From: Saccharothrix sp. NRRL B-16348
GTDB lineage: Bacteria; Actinomycetota; Actinomycetes; Mycobacteriales; Pseudonocardiaceae
NCBI RefSeq assembly: GCF_001280085.1
Contig: NZ_LGED01000113.1
Span: forward strand, 1 to 64,000
Direction: 5' to 3'
DNA: 64,000 bases
Of the stretch, positions 54,451-63,972 are shown in pieces; the first letter of the stretch is position 1, and every line of letters starts with the position of its first letter. The notes below the pieces were generated by a model. The model was not told the DNA's origin and made no database searches. It saw only the letters and a program-made list of their open reading frames with translations. Both the position numbers and the translations under genes were made by a program.

Positions 54451-55424
54451 CCGAGACGCTGACCATCGAACGCACCAAGGACAAGCGCGACGCGACCGGG
54501 CGGTCGCCCGTCCGGCGGCGGAAGCGCGGCAAGCGCCCGGTCTGGGAGGAGCCGCCGAGCGCGGCCGGTCAGACCGCCAAGGGCCTGACCCTCGGCCTGG
54601 TCGTCGCGGTCGTCCTGGTCCCGTTGTGGATCATCGTGGTGACCAGCCTGTCCACGCAGGCGGCGGTCAACCGCGCCGGTGGCCTGGTGCTGTGGCCGAC
54701 GGACGTGACGTTCGAGGCGTACCGCGTGATGCTGAGCGACCCCACCGTGCGCAACGCGCTGCTGGTCAGCCTCGGCATCACGGTGGTCGGCACGGCGCTG
54801 TCCATGGTCGTGTCGGTCCTGTGCGCCTACGGCCTGTCCAGGTCCGGCTCGGTGGCCCACCGCTTCATCCTGGTGCTGCTGATCCTCACGATGTTCCTCA
54901 GCGGCGGCCTGATCCCGACCTTCCTGGTCGTCACCGAACTCGGCGGCTACGGGCAGTACTGGTCGCTGATCCTGCCCGGCGCGGTGTCGGTGTTCAACAT
55001 CCTGGTGCTGCGGGCGTTCTACTCCAGCACCTCGGCCGACCTGATCGAGGCGGCGCGGATCGACGGCGCCGGCGACTGGCGGATCCTGTGGCGGATCGTC
55101 CTGCCGACGTCCCGGGCGGTGACCGCGGTCGTCGCCCTGTTCTACGGCGTCGGCTACTGGAACTCGTTCTTCAACGTGATGCTCTACATGCCGACCGACA
55201 GCGAGAAGTGGCCGCTCCAGTACGTACTGCTGACCTACGTCAACCGGGGCAACGGGCTGCCCGGCTCGGTGAACTCGGGCTTCGGCTCGCAGTTCGCGCA
55301 GACCGCGCCGCTGTCGTTGCAGATGGCAGTGGTGGTGCTGACGATCGTGCCGCTGCTGCTGGTGTACCCGTTCATGCAGAAGCACTTCCGCGTCGGCGTG
55401 CTCACGGGGGCGGTCAAGGGCTGA
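54447..55424 (+). CDS. Sugar ABC transporter permease (LplC/YtcP type)
   Basis: Second membrane subunit, 325 residues. ATGA overlap with the previous gene. A long basic cytoplasmic N-terminus (RRRKRGKRPVW) precedes six membrane segments; FLSGGLIPTFLV and the EAA loop LIEAARIDGAGDWRILWRIVLPTSR identify it, and the end PFMQKHFRVGVLTGAVKG is typical. It forms the channel with the 53503 protein. Confidence 0.92.
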   Translation: MTETLTIERTKDKRDATGRSPVRRRKRGKRPVWEEPPSAAGQTAKGLTLGLVVAVVLVPLWIIVVTSLSTQAAVNRAGGLVLWPTDVTFEAYRVMLSDPTVRNALLVSLGITVVGTALSMVVSVLCAYGLSRSGSVAHRFILVLLILTMFLSGGLIPTFLVVTELGGYGQYWSLILPGAVSVFNILVLRAFYSSTSADLIEAARIDGAGDWRILWRIVLPTSRAVTAVVALFYGVGYWNSFFNVMLYMPTDSEKWPLQYVLLTYVNRGNGLPGSVNSGFGSQFAQTAPLSLQMAVVVLTIVPLLLVYPFMQKHFRVGVLTGAVKG

Positions 55425-55494
55425 ACCGGCACACTGGGCGCACGCGGGCACCGGAGCGGGCCCGGAAGAGGACGAGAAAGCAGGAGCATCACGC

Positions 55495-56535
55495 ATGGTG
55501 ACACTCGCCGATGTGGCCAGGCACGCGGGCGTGTCCGCCAGCACGGTCAGCTACGTGCTCAGCGGCAAGCGCTCGATCTCCGAGGAGACCCGGCGCCGCG
55601 TCGAGCGTTCGGTGGCCGAGCTCGGCTACCACCCCAACGCCGGCGCCAGAGCGCTGGCCGCGAAGCGCTCGCACATAGTCGCCCTGGTGGTGCCCCTGCG
55701 CGCCGACGTCTACGTGCCGATCATGATGCAGATCGCCATCTCGGTCACCATGACGGCCCGCAAGCACGGTTACGACGTGCTGCTGATCACCAACGACGAG
55801 GGGCCGGAGGGCGTGCGCCGGGTCGCGGTGAGCGGACTGGCGGACGGGGTGATCCTGATGGACGTCGGGTTGGACGACGAGCGCATCCCGGTGCTGCGCG
55901 AGCTGCGCACGCAGGCCGCGCTCATCGGCCTGCCCGACGACCGGAGCGGCCTGTCCTGCGTGGACCACGACTTCGCGGCCGCGGGCGCGTTGTGCGCGGA
56001 CCACCTGGCCGACCTGGGCCACCGGGAGGTCGCGTTCATCGGGTACGGCTCGGGCGTCTACCAGCGGCACGCCGGGTACGCCGAGCGCACCCTGATGGGC
56101 TTCCGGGAACGCGCCGAGGCGCGCGGGCTGCGCTTCGTGCACCGGCCGTGCGAGGGCACGTACGAGAGCACCGCCGGGACGCTGGCCCGCATCCTCGCCG
56201 ACCGACCGGACACCACCGGGTTCGTGGTGCAGAACGAGGGCGCGATCGGCCCGCTGCTGAGCCTGCTGCGCATCAGCGGGCGGACGGTGCCCGAGGACGC
56301 CTCCGTGATCGCGCTGTGCCCCGAACTGCTCGCCGAGCAGTACGCGCCCGCCCTGACGGCGGTCACCGGCCCGGCGCAGGAACTCGGCCGGGTCGCCGTC
56401 GAGCAGCTGATGGAGCGGATCACCGCCGCCGGCCGCGACGAACAACCGGACGACGAGCTCGTCCTGCTCGAACCCGTGCTGACCGTCCGGGAGAGCACCG
56501 GCCCGCACCGCGCCCGGACACCCAGCTCGACCTGA
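55495..56535 (+). CDS. LacI-family transcriptional regulator
   Basis: Local repressor, 346 residues. The ATG at 55495 follows AGGAG. The helix-turn-helix begins VTLADVARHAGVSASTVSYVLSGKRSISEETRRRV and the effector domain runs about 60-335 (IVALVVPLRADVYVPIMMQIAIS ... FVVQNEGAIGPLLSLL ... VIALCPELLAEQYAPALTAVTGP). It sits inside the importer/glycosidase operon, between the permease and GH31 genes. The TGAAGCGCTTCA sites in front of GH3 and the binding protein are its probable targets, with an imported oligosaccharide or its product as inducer. Confidence 0.9.
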   Translation: MVTLADVARHAGVSASTVSYVLSGKRSISEETRRRVERSVAELGYHPNAGARALAAKRSHIVALVVPLRADVYVPIMMQIAISVTMTARKHGYDVLLITNDEGPEGVRRVAVSGLADGVILMDVGLDDERIPVLRELRTQAALIGLPDDRSGLSCVDHDFAAAGALCADHLADLGHREVAFIGYGSGVYQRHAGYAERTLMGFRERAEARGLRFVHRPCEGTYESTAGTLARILADRPDTTGFVVQNEGAIGPLLSLLRISGRTVPEDASVIALCPELLAEQYAPALTAVTGPAQELGRVAVEQLMERITAAGRDEQPDDELVLLEPVLTVRESTGPHRARTPSST

Positions 56536-56615
56536 ACCACCCGCGAGCGGCTCCCCCGCGTCCACCTCCCCGCGGCGCGGACGCGACGAACCATCACCAC
56601 CGCCAGGAGCACCGA

Positions 56616-58646
56616 ATGCACTTCCGCGATCTCGGCAACGCCCTCGAATGGCGGGCCAACGGCGAGACCCTGCGCGTCGAGGCGTGGGGACCCGACGCCG
56701 TCCGGGTCCGGGCGACCCCCGGCGGGCCGGTGCTCGACGACCTGCCCGGCGCGCTGCTCGACGCCCCGCCGGGCGCCGAGCCGGAGATCAGCCTCGCCGA
56801 GCACCACGCGACCCTGGTCAACGGCGCGCTGACGGTGCGGGTCGACGCCGACACCGCGGGCTCCGTCACCCCGTACCTCCCGGCGACCGCGGGCCGGCTG
56901 ACGTTCCTGCGCACGGAGGACGGCGCGGAGCTGCTGGCCGAGCAGCCCGCCCACTTCTGGTGGCCGGGTCCGCGGTCGGCGGCGCCGAACGGCAACGGCT
57001 ACCACCGCCTGGAGCAGCGCTTCCGCGCCTACCCCGGTGAACGGCTCTTCGGCCTCGGCCAGCACACGCACGGCATGTTCGACCAGAAGGGCGCCGTCGT
57101 CGACCTCGTGCAGCGCAACGGCGAGGTGACCATCCCGCTGCTGGTGTCCGACCGCGGCTACGGCCTGCTGTGGAACTCGCCGGCCGTCGGCCGCGTCGAG
57201 CTGGCCGAGACCGGCACCCGGTGGGTGGCCGACAGCGCGCGCCAGATCGACTACTGGGTGACCGCGGGCGCGCCCGCCGACGTGCTGCGGCGCTACGCCG
57301 ACGCGACCGGTCACGCGCCGGAGCTGCCTGAGTGGGCGGCCGGTTTCTGGCAGTGCAAGCTGCGCTACCGCACCCAGGACGAGCTGCTGGAAGTGGCCCG
57401 CGAGCACCGGCGGCGCGGCCTGCCGCTGTCCGTGATCGTGTGCGACTTCTTCCACTGGACCCACCTGGGCGAGTGGCGCTTCGACCCGGAGGAGTGGCCC
57501 GACCCGGCCGGGATGGTCCGCGAGCTGGACGAGCTGGGCGTCAAGCTCATGGTCTCGGTCTGGCCGTCCGTCAGCCCGGTGAGCGAGAACTACCACGCGA
57601 TGCTGGACCAGGGCCTGTTCATCGGCTCCGACCACGGGCCGGTGGCGCACGCCGACTGGCCGGACAAGGGCCTGGGCGCGTACTCGGCGCAGGTCGCGTT
57701 CTACGACAGCACCAACCCCGCCGCCCGCGAGCACGTCTGGGAGCGGATCCGCCGCGGCTACCACGAGCTGGGCATCACGGTCTTCTGGCTCGACGGCTCC
57801 GAGCCCGAGATCCGGCCCGGCCACCAGACCGGTCTGCGCTACCACGCGGGTCCGGGCCAGGAGGTGGCCAACCTGTACCCGCGCGAGAACGCCCGCATGG
57901 TCCACGACGGCCTGCGCGCGGCGGGCGAGACCGAGATCGTCTCGCTCAACCGGTCGTCCTGGGCGGGCGCGCAGCGCTACGGCGCGGCGCTGTGGTCCGG
58001 CGACATCGGCACGGACTTCGCCACGCTGCGTGCGCAGATCAAGGCCGGCCTGAACGTGATGATGTCCGGCATCCCGTGGTGGACGACGGACATCGGCGGC
58101 TTCCACGGCGGCGACCCGGACGACCCGGCGTACCGCGAGGTGCTGGTGCGGTGGTTCCAGTACGGGACGTTCTGCCCGCTGTTCCGCCTGCACGGCTTCC
58201 GCGGCCCCTCGCAGGTCCTGGAGCCCGCCATGACGGGCCTGCCGAACGAGGTCTGGTCCTACGGCGACGAGGTCTACCCGATCCTGGTCGCGCACCTCCA
58301 CCTGCGCGAACGCCTGCGGCCGTACGTCATGGAGCAGATGCGCGCCGCCGCGGCGACCGGTCTGCCGCCGATGCGGCCGCTGTTCCTGGAGTTCCCCGAC
58401 GACGAGCGGGCGTGGGAGGTCGACGACGCGTTCCTGCTCGGCCCCGACCTGCTCGTCGCGCCCGTCACCGCCGCGGGTGCCCGGGAGCGCGCGGTGCACC
58501 TGCCCGCCGGCGCCCGGTGGACCGACGCGTGGACCGGGCGGCAACACGCGGGCGGGCAGACGGTCACCGTCGCCGCGCCGCTCGAACGCATCCCCCTGTT
58601 CGTGCGCGACGACGCACGGCTGCCACTGCACGAGGAGCAGGCATGA
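56616..58646 (+). CDS. Cytoplasmic GH31 alpha-xylosidase-like enzyme
   Basis: Removes non-reducing-end alpha-xylose from xyloglucan oligosaccharides (most likely) or alpha-glucose, 676 residues, no signal peptide. The ATG at 56616 follows AGGAG by six bases. N-terminal beta-sandwich with ERLFGLGQHTHGMFDQKG, then the barrel: VIVCDFFHWTHLGEWRF resembles YicI-type alpha-xylosidases, Asp393 in FWLDGSEPE is the nucleophile and Asp463 in WSGDIGTD the acid/base. C-terminal beta domains hold MRPLFLEFPDD and DDAFLLGPDLLVAPV. It overlaps the GH42 gene by four bases, so side-chain xylose and galactose removal are coupled. Confidence 0.88.
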   Translation: MHFRDLGNALEWRANGETLRVEAWGPDAVRVRATPGGPVLDDLPGALLDAPPGAEPEISLAEHHATLVNGALTVRVDADTAGSVTPYLPATAGRLTFLRTEDGAELLAEQPAHFWWPGPRSAAPNGNGYHRLEQRFRAYPGERLFGLGQHTHGMFDQKGAVVDLVQRNGEVTIPLLVSDRGYGLLWNSPAVGRVELAETGTRWVADSARQIDYWVTAGAPADVLRRYADATGHAPELPEWAAGFWQCKLRYRTQDELLEVAREHRRRGLPLSVIVCDFFHWTHLGEWRFDPEEWPDPAGMVRELDELGVKLMVSVWPSVSPVSENYHAMLDQGLFIGSDHGPVAHADWPDKGLGAYSAQVAFYDSTNPAAREHVWERIRRGYHELGITVFWLDGSEPEIRPGHQTGLRYHAGPGQEVANLYPRENARMVHDGLRAAGETEIVSLNRSSWAGAQRYGAALWSGDIGTDFATLRAQIKAGLNVMMSGIPWWTTDIGGFHGGDPDDPAYREVLVRWFQYGTFCPLFRLHGFRGPSQVLEPAMTGLPNEVWSYGDEVYPILVAHLHLRERLRPYVMEQMRAAAATGLPPMRPLFLEFPDDERAWEVDDAFLLGPDLLVAPVTAAGARERAVHLPAGARWTDAWTGRQHAGGQTVTVAAPLERIPLFVRDDARLPLHEEQA

Positions 58647-60604
58647 CGACGCGCGACCTGACCGAGCGGCTCGGCGGTCTCGCCTTCGGCGGCGACTACA
58701 ACCCCGAGCAGTGGGACAAGGAGGTCTGGGCCGAGGACGACGAGCTGATGCGCCGGGCGCGGGTCAACCTCGCCACCGTCGGCGTGTTCTCCTGGGCCCT
58801 GCTGGAGCCCGAGGAAGGCCGCTTCGACTTCGCCTGGCTCGACGAGCACATCGACCGGCTGCACGCGGGCGGCGTCGCCGTCGACCTGGCCACGCCGACC
58901 GCCTCCCCTCCCCCGTGGTTCACCAGGGCGCACCCGGACGCGCTGCCGGTGAGCCCCGACGGCGTCCGGCTCGTGCACGGCAGCCGCGACACCTACTGCC
59001 TCGCCGCGCCGGCCTACCGCGACGCGGCCCTCCGCATCGCCACCGCCCTGGCCGAGCGGTACGGCAAGCACCCCGCGGTCGCGCTGTGGCACGTGCACAA
59101 CGAGTACGCCACGATCTGCTGGTGCGACCACGCCGCCGCCGCGTTCCGCACCTGGCTGCGCGACCGGCACGGCACCCTGGACGCGCTGAACGAGGCGTGG
59201 GGCACGGCGTTCTGGAGCCAGCGCTACACCTCGTGGGACGACGTGCTGCCGCCGCGCGCCACGCAGTGGCACCACAACCCCGGCCAGTCGCTGGACTTCC
59301 GCCGCTTCTGGTCCGACACGGCACTCGCCGCCTACCGGGAGCAGCGCGACGCGATCCGCGCGCACAGCGACCGCCCGGTGACCACCAACCTGATGCTGCC
59401 CGGCTACCAGAACCTCGACCTGTGGGCGTTCGGCCGCGAGCTGGACTTCGTGACCGTCGACCACTACCCGGACCGGCCCGGTGTCGACGCCGCGGCGGAC
59501 ACCGCGTTCGGCGCGGACCGCGCCCGGTCGTTCGGCGGCGGCCGGCCGTGGCTGCTCATGGAGCAGGGCGCGAACACCGTCTACGCCGAAGGCCGGGTGC
59601 TGCCGAAGAACCCGGGCGACATCATGCGGCACACGCTGAGCCACATCGCGCGCGGCTCGGACGGCGCGCTGTTCTTCCAGTGGCGCCAGTCGAGGGCGGG
59701 CGCCGAGACGTGGCACTCGGCGATGGTGCCGCACGCCGGGCCGGACAGCCGGGTCTTCCGCGAGGTGGAGGCGCTCGGCGAGGCCGTCGCCCGGCTCGCG
59801 GAGGTCGCCGGGTCGACCGTCACCGCCGAGGTGGCCGTGCTGCACGACGCGGACGCGTGGTGGGCGTCGGAGGCCGACGGCCTGCCCTCGCCGGAGTTGG
59901 ACTACCACTCGATGCTCCGCCGTGCGCACCGGGCGTTGTGGGACGCGGGGGTCGTGACCGACTTCGCCCACCCGGAGCACGACCTCAGTCGGTACCGCCT
60001 CGTCCTGGCGCCCGCCCTGCTCCTGATGTCCGACGCGGCCGCGGCGAACCTGCGCCGCTACGTCGCCGACGGCGGCACGCTGCTCGTCCAGCACTTCAGC
60101 GGCGTGGTCGACGAACGCCCCCACGCCCGCCTCGGCGGTTTCCCGGCCCGGCCGCTGCGCGAAGCCCTCGGCATCCGGGTCGAGGAGCCCCGGCCGTTGC
60201 GGCGGGAGGAGCGGATCGCGCTGTCCGACGGCGCGCACGGCACGGTGTGGAGCGAGTACCTGCACCTCGACGGCGCCGAGGCGATCTCCAACTACACCCA
60301 CGGGATGCTCGCCGGGCAGCCGGCGCTCACCCGCCACTCCCACGGCGCCGGCCACGGCTGGTACCTCTCCACCGTCCTCGACACCTCGGACTACGCCGCG
60401 CTGGTCGACCGGCTGCTGGGTGAGGCCGGCGTGGTCCGCGAGTGGCCGCCCGGCGTGGAGGCCGTCACCCGCGGCGGCCACCGCTTCCTGATCAACCACG
60501 GCGATGACACCGTTCCGCTCCCCGAGGCCGCGCACGACCTGCTCACCGGTGGCCCGCTGACCGAGCTGCCACCTCACGGCTGCGCCGTGCTCCGGATGCC
60601 CTGA
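58643..60604 (+). CDS. Cytoplasmic GH42 beta-galactosidase
   Basis: Hydrolyses terminal beta-galactose (or alpha-L-arabinopyranose), 653 residues, typical for GH42. ATG at 58643 overlaps the GH31 stop and follows GAGGAG. The start GLAFGGDYNPEQWDKEVW is diagnostic. Glu154 in HVHNEY is the acid/base and Glu307 in LLMEQGAN the nucleophile. Cys residues of the zinc cluster seen in some members (TICWC) are partly kept. A trimerisation domain (about 395-590) and a C-terminal beta domain follow. In this operon it would remove galactose from xyloglucan side chains before GH31 and GH3 act. Confidence 0.92.
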   Translation: MTTRDLTERLGGLAFGGDYNPEQWDKEVWAEDDELMRRARVNLATVGVFSWALLEPEEGRFDFAWLDEHIDRLHAGGVAVDLATPTASPPPWFTRAHPDALPVSPDGVRLVHGSRDTYCLAAPAYRDAALRIATALAERYGKHPAVALWHVHNEYATICWCDHAAAAFRTWLRDRHGTLDALNEAWGTAFWSQRYTSWDDVLPPRATQWHHNPGQSLDFRRFWSDTALAAYREQRDAIRAHSDRPVTTNLMLPGYQNLDLWAFGRELDFVTVDHYPDRPGVDAAADTAFGADRARSFGGGRPWLLMEQGANTVYAEGRVLPKNPGDIMRHTLSHIARGSDGALFFQWRQSRAGAETWHSAMVPHAGPDSRVFREVEALGEAVARLAEVAGSTVTAEVAVLHDADAWWASEADGLPSPELDYHSMLRRAHRALWDAGVVTDFAHPEHDLSRYRLVLAPALLLMSDAAAANLRRYVADGGTLLVQHFSGVVDERPHARLGGFPARPLREALGIRVEEPRPLRREERIALSDGAHGTVWSEYLHLDGAEAISNYTHGMLAGQPALTRHSHGAGHGWYLSTVLDTSDYAALVDRLLGEAGVVREWPPGVEAVTRGGHRFLINHGDDTVPLPEAAHDLLTGGPLTELPPHGCAVLRMP

Positions 60605-60690
60605 CCGTCACCCGACCTCGTCGACCACACCGTGCGCCGCGACGCACCGGTGCGCTGGAACGCGCCCCGAACCACGAAGGACTTGATCGG

Positions 60691-62187
60691 ATGTCATCCC
60701 ACAGCACGTTCACCAACCCCGTGATCGCGGGCTTCCACCCCGATCCGTGCGTCTGCCGCGTCGGCGACGACTACTACCTCGTCTGCTCCAGCTTCGAGTA
60801 CTTCCCCGGCGTGCCGATCTTCCACAGCCGCGACCTGGTGCGGTGGACGCAGATCGGCAACGTCCTGGACCGGCCGGAGCAGCTGCGCCTGCCGCTCGAC
60901 TCGCCGTCGTCGGCCGGTGTCTACGCGCCGACCCTGCGCCACCACGACGGCCGGTTCCACCTGATCACCACGAACGTGAGCGGCGACGGCAACCTCCTGG
61001 TCACCGCCACCGATCCGGCCGGACCGTGGTCGGACCCGATCCTGCTGCCCGACCTGCCCGGCATCGACCCCGACCTCGCGTGGGACGAGAACGGCGACTG
61101 CTGGAGCACGGTCGCCGGGGTGTCCCAGGTCCGGATCGACCCGCTCACCGGGCAGGTGCTCGACGCGCCGCGGCGGATCTGGTCCGGCGGGCCCGGCGCG
61201 AAGGCGCCGGAAGCGCCGCACCTGTACCGGATCGGCGAGTACTGGTACCTGCTCATCGCCGAGGGCGGCACCGAACGCGGCCACGGCGTCTCGATCGCCC
61301 GCGGTCGCACGCCCGCCGGACCGTTCGAGCCGTGCCCGGCCAACCCGGTCCTCACCCACCGGGGCACCGACCACCCGATCCAGAACACCGGGCACGGCGA
61401 CCTCGTGCAGGGGCCGGACGGCTCCTGGTGGCTGGTGCTGCTCGGCGTGCGGCCGGGCGGCGGGACGCCCGGCTGGCACGTGCTGGGCCGTGAGACGTTC
61501 CTCGCGCCCGTGACCTGGGTGGACGACTGGCCGGTCGTCGGCCCCCTGGAGCCCGAGTCGACCGTGCCGTGGCCGCTGGGGCCGGCGCCGGCCGAGACCG
61601 GTCGCGACGACTTCGACCTCCCCGTGCTCCAGCCGGCCTGGATCTCGCTGCGCGACCGCCAGGAGCGGCACTGCACGACGGCGGAACGCGCCGGGTGGCT
61701 GACCCTCCGCGCGCGCGGCGAGTCCCTGGACGCGCTCGACGCCGTGTTCGTCGGCCGCCGCCAGCGGCACCTGTCCTGCCGGGTGCGCACGCTCGTGGAC
61801 GCCTCGGGCGGCACGGGCGGTCTCGCGGTGCGGCTGGACGAGGAGCACCACTACGAGATCGAGGCGACCGCGGACGAGGTGCGGGTGGTCGCCCGGGTCG
61901 GCTCGCTGAAGACCGTGGTGGCGTCCCGGGCGGTACCGGCCGGACCGCTGGTCCTCGGCGTCGAGGTGCACGAGGAGAAGAAGCTCCGGGACGCGCGCAC
62001 CGGCCCCGACACCGTGTCGTTCGGCGTCGGCGAGCCGGACGGGACGTTCACCACCCTCGCCACGCTCGACGGCCGCTACCTGTCCACCGAGGTCGCGGGC
62101 GGCTTCACCGGCCGGGTCATCGGCCTGTACGCCGCCGCGGGCGCCGTCCACTTCGACTGGTCCGACTACGAGCCGTTCGACGGCTGA
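60691..62187 (+). CDS. Cytoplasmic GH43 beta-xylosidase/arabinofuranosidase
   Basis: A 498-residue GH43 enzyme without signal peptide, of the XynB/XylB type. The ATG at 60691 follows GAAGGA. The five-blade propeller (about 8-310) shows Asp18 (FHPDPC, base), Asp126 (GIDPDLAWD) and Glu174 (APEAPHLY, acid), plus FEYFPGVPIFHSRDL and NTGHGDLVQGPDGSWW. The C-terminal beta-sandwich (about 320-495) with RDRQERHCTT and EEHHYEIEA is the module that closes the active site in this group. It acts on short xylo- or arabino-oligosaccharides imported by the neighbouring ABC system. Confidence 0.9.
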   Translation: MSSHSTFTNPVIAGFHPDPCVCRVGDDYYLVCSSFEYFPGVPIFHSRDLVRWTQIGNVLDRPEQLRLPLDSPSSAGVYAPTLRHHDGRFHLITTNVSGDGNLLVTATDPAGPWSDPILLPDLPGIDPDLAWDENGDCWSTVAGVSQVRIDPLTGQVLDAPRRIWSGGPGAKAPEAPHLYRIGEYWYLLIAEGGTERGHGVSIARGRTPAGPFEPCPANPVLTHRGTDHPIQNTGHGDLVQGPDGSWWLVLLGVRPGGGTPGWHVLGRETFLAPVTWVDDWPVVGPLEPESTVPWPLGPAPAETGRDDFDLPVLQPAWISLRDRQERHCTTAERAGWLTLRARGESLDALDAVFVGRRQRHLSCRVRTLVDASGGTGGLAVRLDEEHHYEIEATADEVRVVARVGSLKTVVASRAVPAGPLVLGVEVHEEKKLRDARTGPDTVSFGVGEPDGTFTTLATLDGRYLSTEVAGGFTGRVIGLYAAAGAVHFDWSDYEPFDG

Positions 62188-62244
62188 CCGACGTCCCCCC
62201 AAGCCCGCCGCCGCAACGATCCCACCGACAGCAAAGGCACCGAC

Positions 62245-63972
62245 ATGGATCGAACCAGACCGCTGTCCTGGCGCGGCAGGCTCCGACAGGTGGTGGCCGT
62301 CCCGTTGGCGCTGGTCGTCGCCGGGGTCCTGGCCTCGGGCACGGCGTCCGGCGCCGCACCCGAGGCGGAGCACGGCGTCCCGAGCGACGCGATGGCCGTC
62401 GCCGCCGCGATGCAGCCGTCGTGGAACCTGGGCAACAGCCTCGACGCCATCCCCGACGAGACGGCGTGGGGCAACCCGCCCGCCACCAGACAGCTGTTCG
62501 AAACCCTTCGCGCGCAAGGTTTCCGCAGCGTCCGCATCCCGGTGACGTGGTCGAACGCGCAGTCGACCACCGCCCCCTACACGATCGACGCCCAGTTCAT
62601 GGGCCGCGTGAAGCAGGTCGTGGACTGGGCACTGGCCGAGAACCTCTACGTCGTGCTCAACCTGCACCACGACTCGTGGCAGTGGATCGCGACCATGCCC
62701 GCCGACCACGACAACGTGCTCGCGCGGTTCACCTCGACCTGGACGCAGATCGCCACGACGTTCGGGAACTCGTCGCGCAGGCTGCTGTTCGAGAGCGTCA
62801 ACGAACCGACCTTCACCAACGCCGACGACGCGCGGAAGGTGGAGCTGCTGCACGAGTTGAACACCTCGTTCCACCGCGTCGTGCGGCAGTCCGGCGGCCG
62901 GAACGCGACGCGCCTGCTCGTGCTGCCCACGCAGGTCTGCACGCCGGACCAGGGGCTCATGGACGACCTGGCCACCACGATGGCCTCGCTGCACGACCCG
63001 AACCTGATGGCCACCGTGCACTTCTACGGCTTCTGGCCGTTCAGCGTGAACATCGCGGGCTTCACCCGCTTCGACGAGACCGTCCGCAAGGACATGACCG
63101 ACGCGTTCGCCCGGATGCGGGACACCTTCACCGCCAAGGGCATCCCGGTCTACCTGGGCGAGTACGCCCTGCTCTCCTACGACTACACCCGTCCCGGCAT
63201 CATCGAGCGCGGCGAGGTGCTGAAGTACTTCGAGGCAGTGGGCGAGGAAGCCCGCAAGAGCAAGGTCGTCACGGCCCTGTGGGACGCCGGCTCGTTCCTC
63301 GACCGCCACGCGCTCCAGTGGCGCGACCCGGACGTTTTCGCCCAGATCAAGTCGGGCTGGACCACCCGCTCGGGCACGGCCTCGTCCGACCTGCTGTTCG
63401 TGCCCAAGTCCACCCCGATCACCGCCACGACGCTCACGCTCAACCTGAACGGCACGAGCTTCCGAGGGCTGTGGCACGGCGACGCGAGGCTGCGCGAGGG
63501 CCGCGACTACACCGTGTCCGGCGACCGGCTCACGTTCACCGCCACCGCGTTGACGAAGCTCGTCGGAGACCGGGCGTACGGCGTCAACGCGACGGTCGAG
63601 GCCAGGTTCTCGCGCGGCGTCCCGTGGCGGATCGACGTGATCACGAACGACGCGCCGGTGCTGTCCGACGCGACCGGCACGGCGAACTCCCTCACCGTGC
63701 CGACGCTGTTCCGGGGCGACCGGCTCGCGACGATGGAAGCGGAGTACGCGGACGGTTCGGCCGCCGGCCCGACGAACTGGACCCCGTTCCAGGAGTTCTA
63801 CACGACCGTCCGCCCGGACTACCCCGGTGGGGCGATCGTCCTGCCACCGGCGTTCTGCGAGGCCGTCCGCGACGGCGAACCGGTCACGCTGACGTTCCAC
63901 TTCTGGAGCGGCGCCGAGCTGACCTACCACGTGACCAGGTCCGGCACCTCGGTGACCGGCACGACGTCCTGA
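62245..63972 (+). CDS. Secreted GH5 endoglucanase/xyloglucanase with X2 and CBM46-like modules
   Basis: An extracellular GH5 enzyme, 575 residues, resembling subfamily 4. Signal peptide about 1-37 (ends TASGA). Barrel about 45-365: WNLGNSLDAIPDETAWGNPP, SVRIPVTW, VLNLHHDSW, Glu187 in FESVNEP (acid/base), VHFYGFWPFS and Glu306 in YLGEYAL (nucleophile). An Ig-like X2 module (about 375-470, TLTLNLNGTSFRGLW, GRDYTVSGDRLTFT) and a CBM46-like module (about 475-570) follow, the architecture known from xyloglucan-active Bacillus Cel5B. It would produce the oligosaccharides taken up by the importer in the same unit. It stands in the same direction as GH43, 57 bases apart. Confidence 0.88.
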   Translation: MDRTRPLSWRGRLRQVVAVPLALVVAGVLASGTASGAAPEAEHGVPSDAMAVAAAMQPSWNLGNSLDAIPDETAWGNPPATRQLFETLRAQGFRSVRIPVTWSNAQSTTAPYTIDAQFMGRVKQVVDWALAENLYVVLNLHHDSWQWIATMPADHDNVLARFTSTWTQIATTFGNSSRRLLFESVNEPTFTNADDARKVELLHELNTSFHRVVRQSGGRNATRLLVLPTQVCTPDQGLMDDLATTMASLHDPNLMATVHFYGFWPFSVNIAGFTRFDETVRKDMTDAFARMRDTFTAKGIPVYLGEYALLSYDYTRPGIIERGEVLKYFEAVGEEARKSKVVTALWDAGSFLDRHALQWRDPDVFAQIKSGWTTRSGTASSDLLFVPKSTPITATTLTLNLNGTSFRGLWHGDARLREGRDYTVSGDRLTFTATALTKLVGDRAYGVNATVEARFSRGVPWRIDVITNDAPVLSDATGTANSLTVPTLFRGDRLATMEAEYADGSAAGPTNWTPFQEFYTTVRPDYPGGAIVLPPAFCEAVRDGEPVTLTFHFWSGAELTYHVTRSGTSVTGTTS

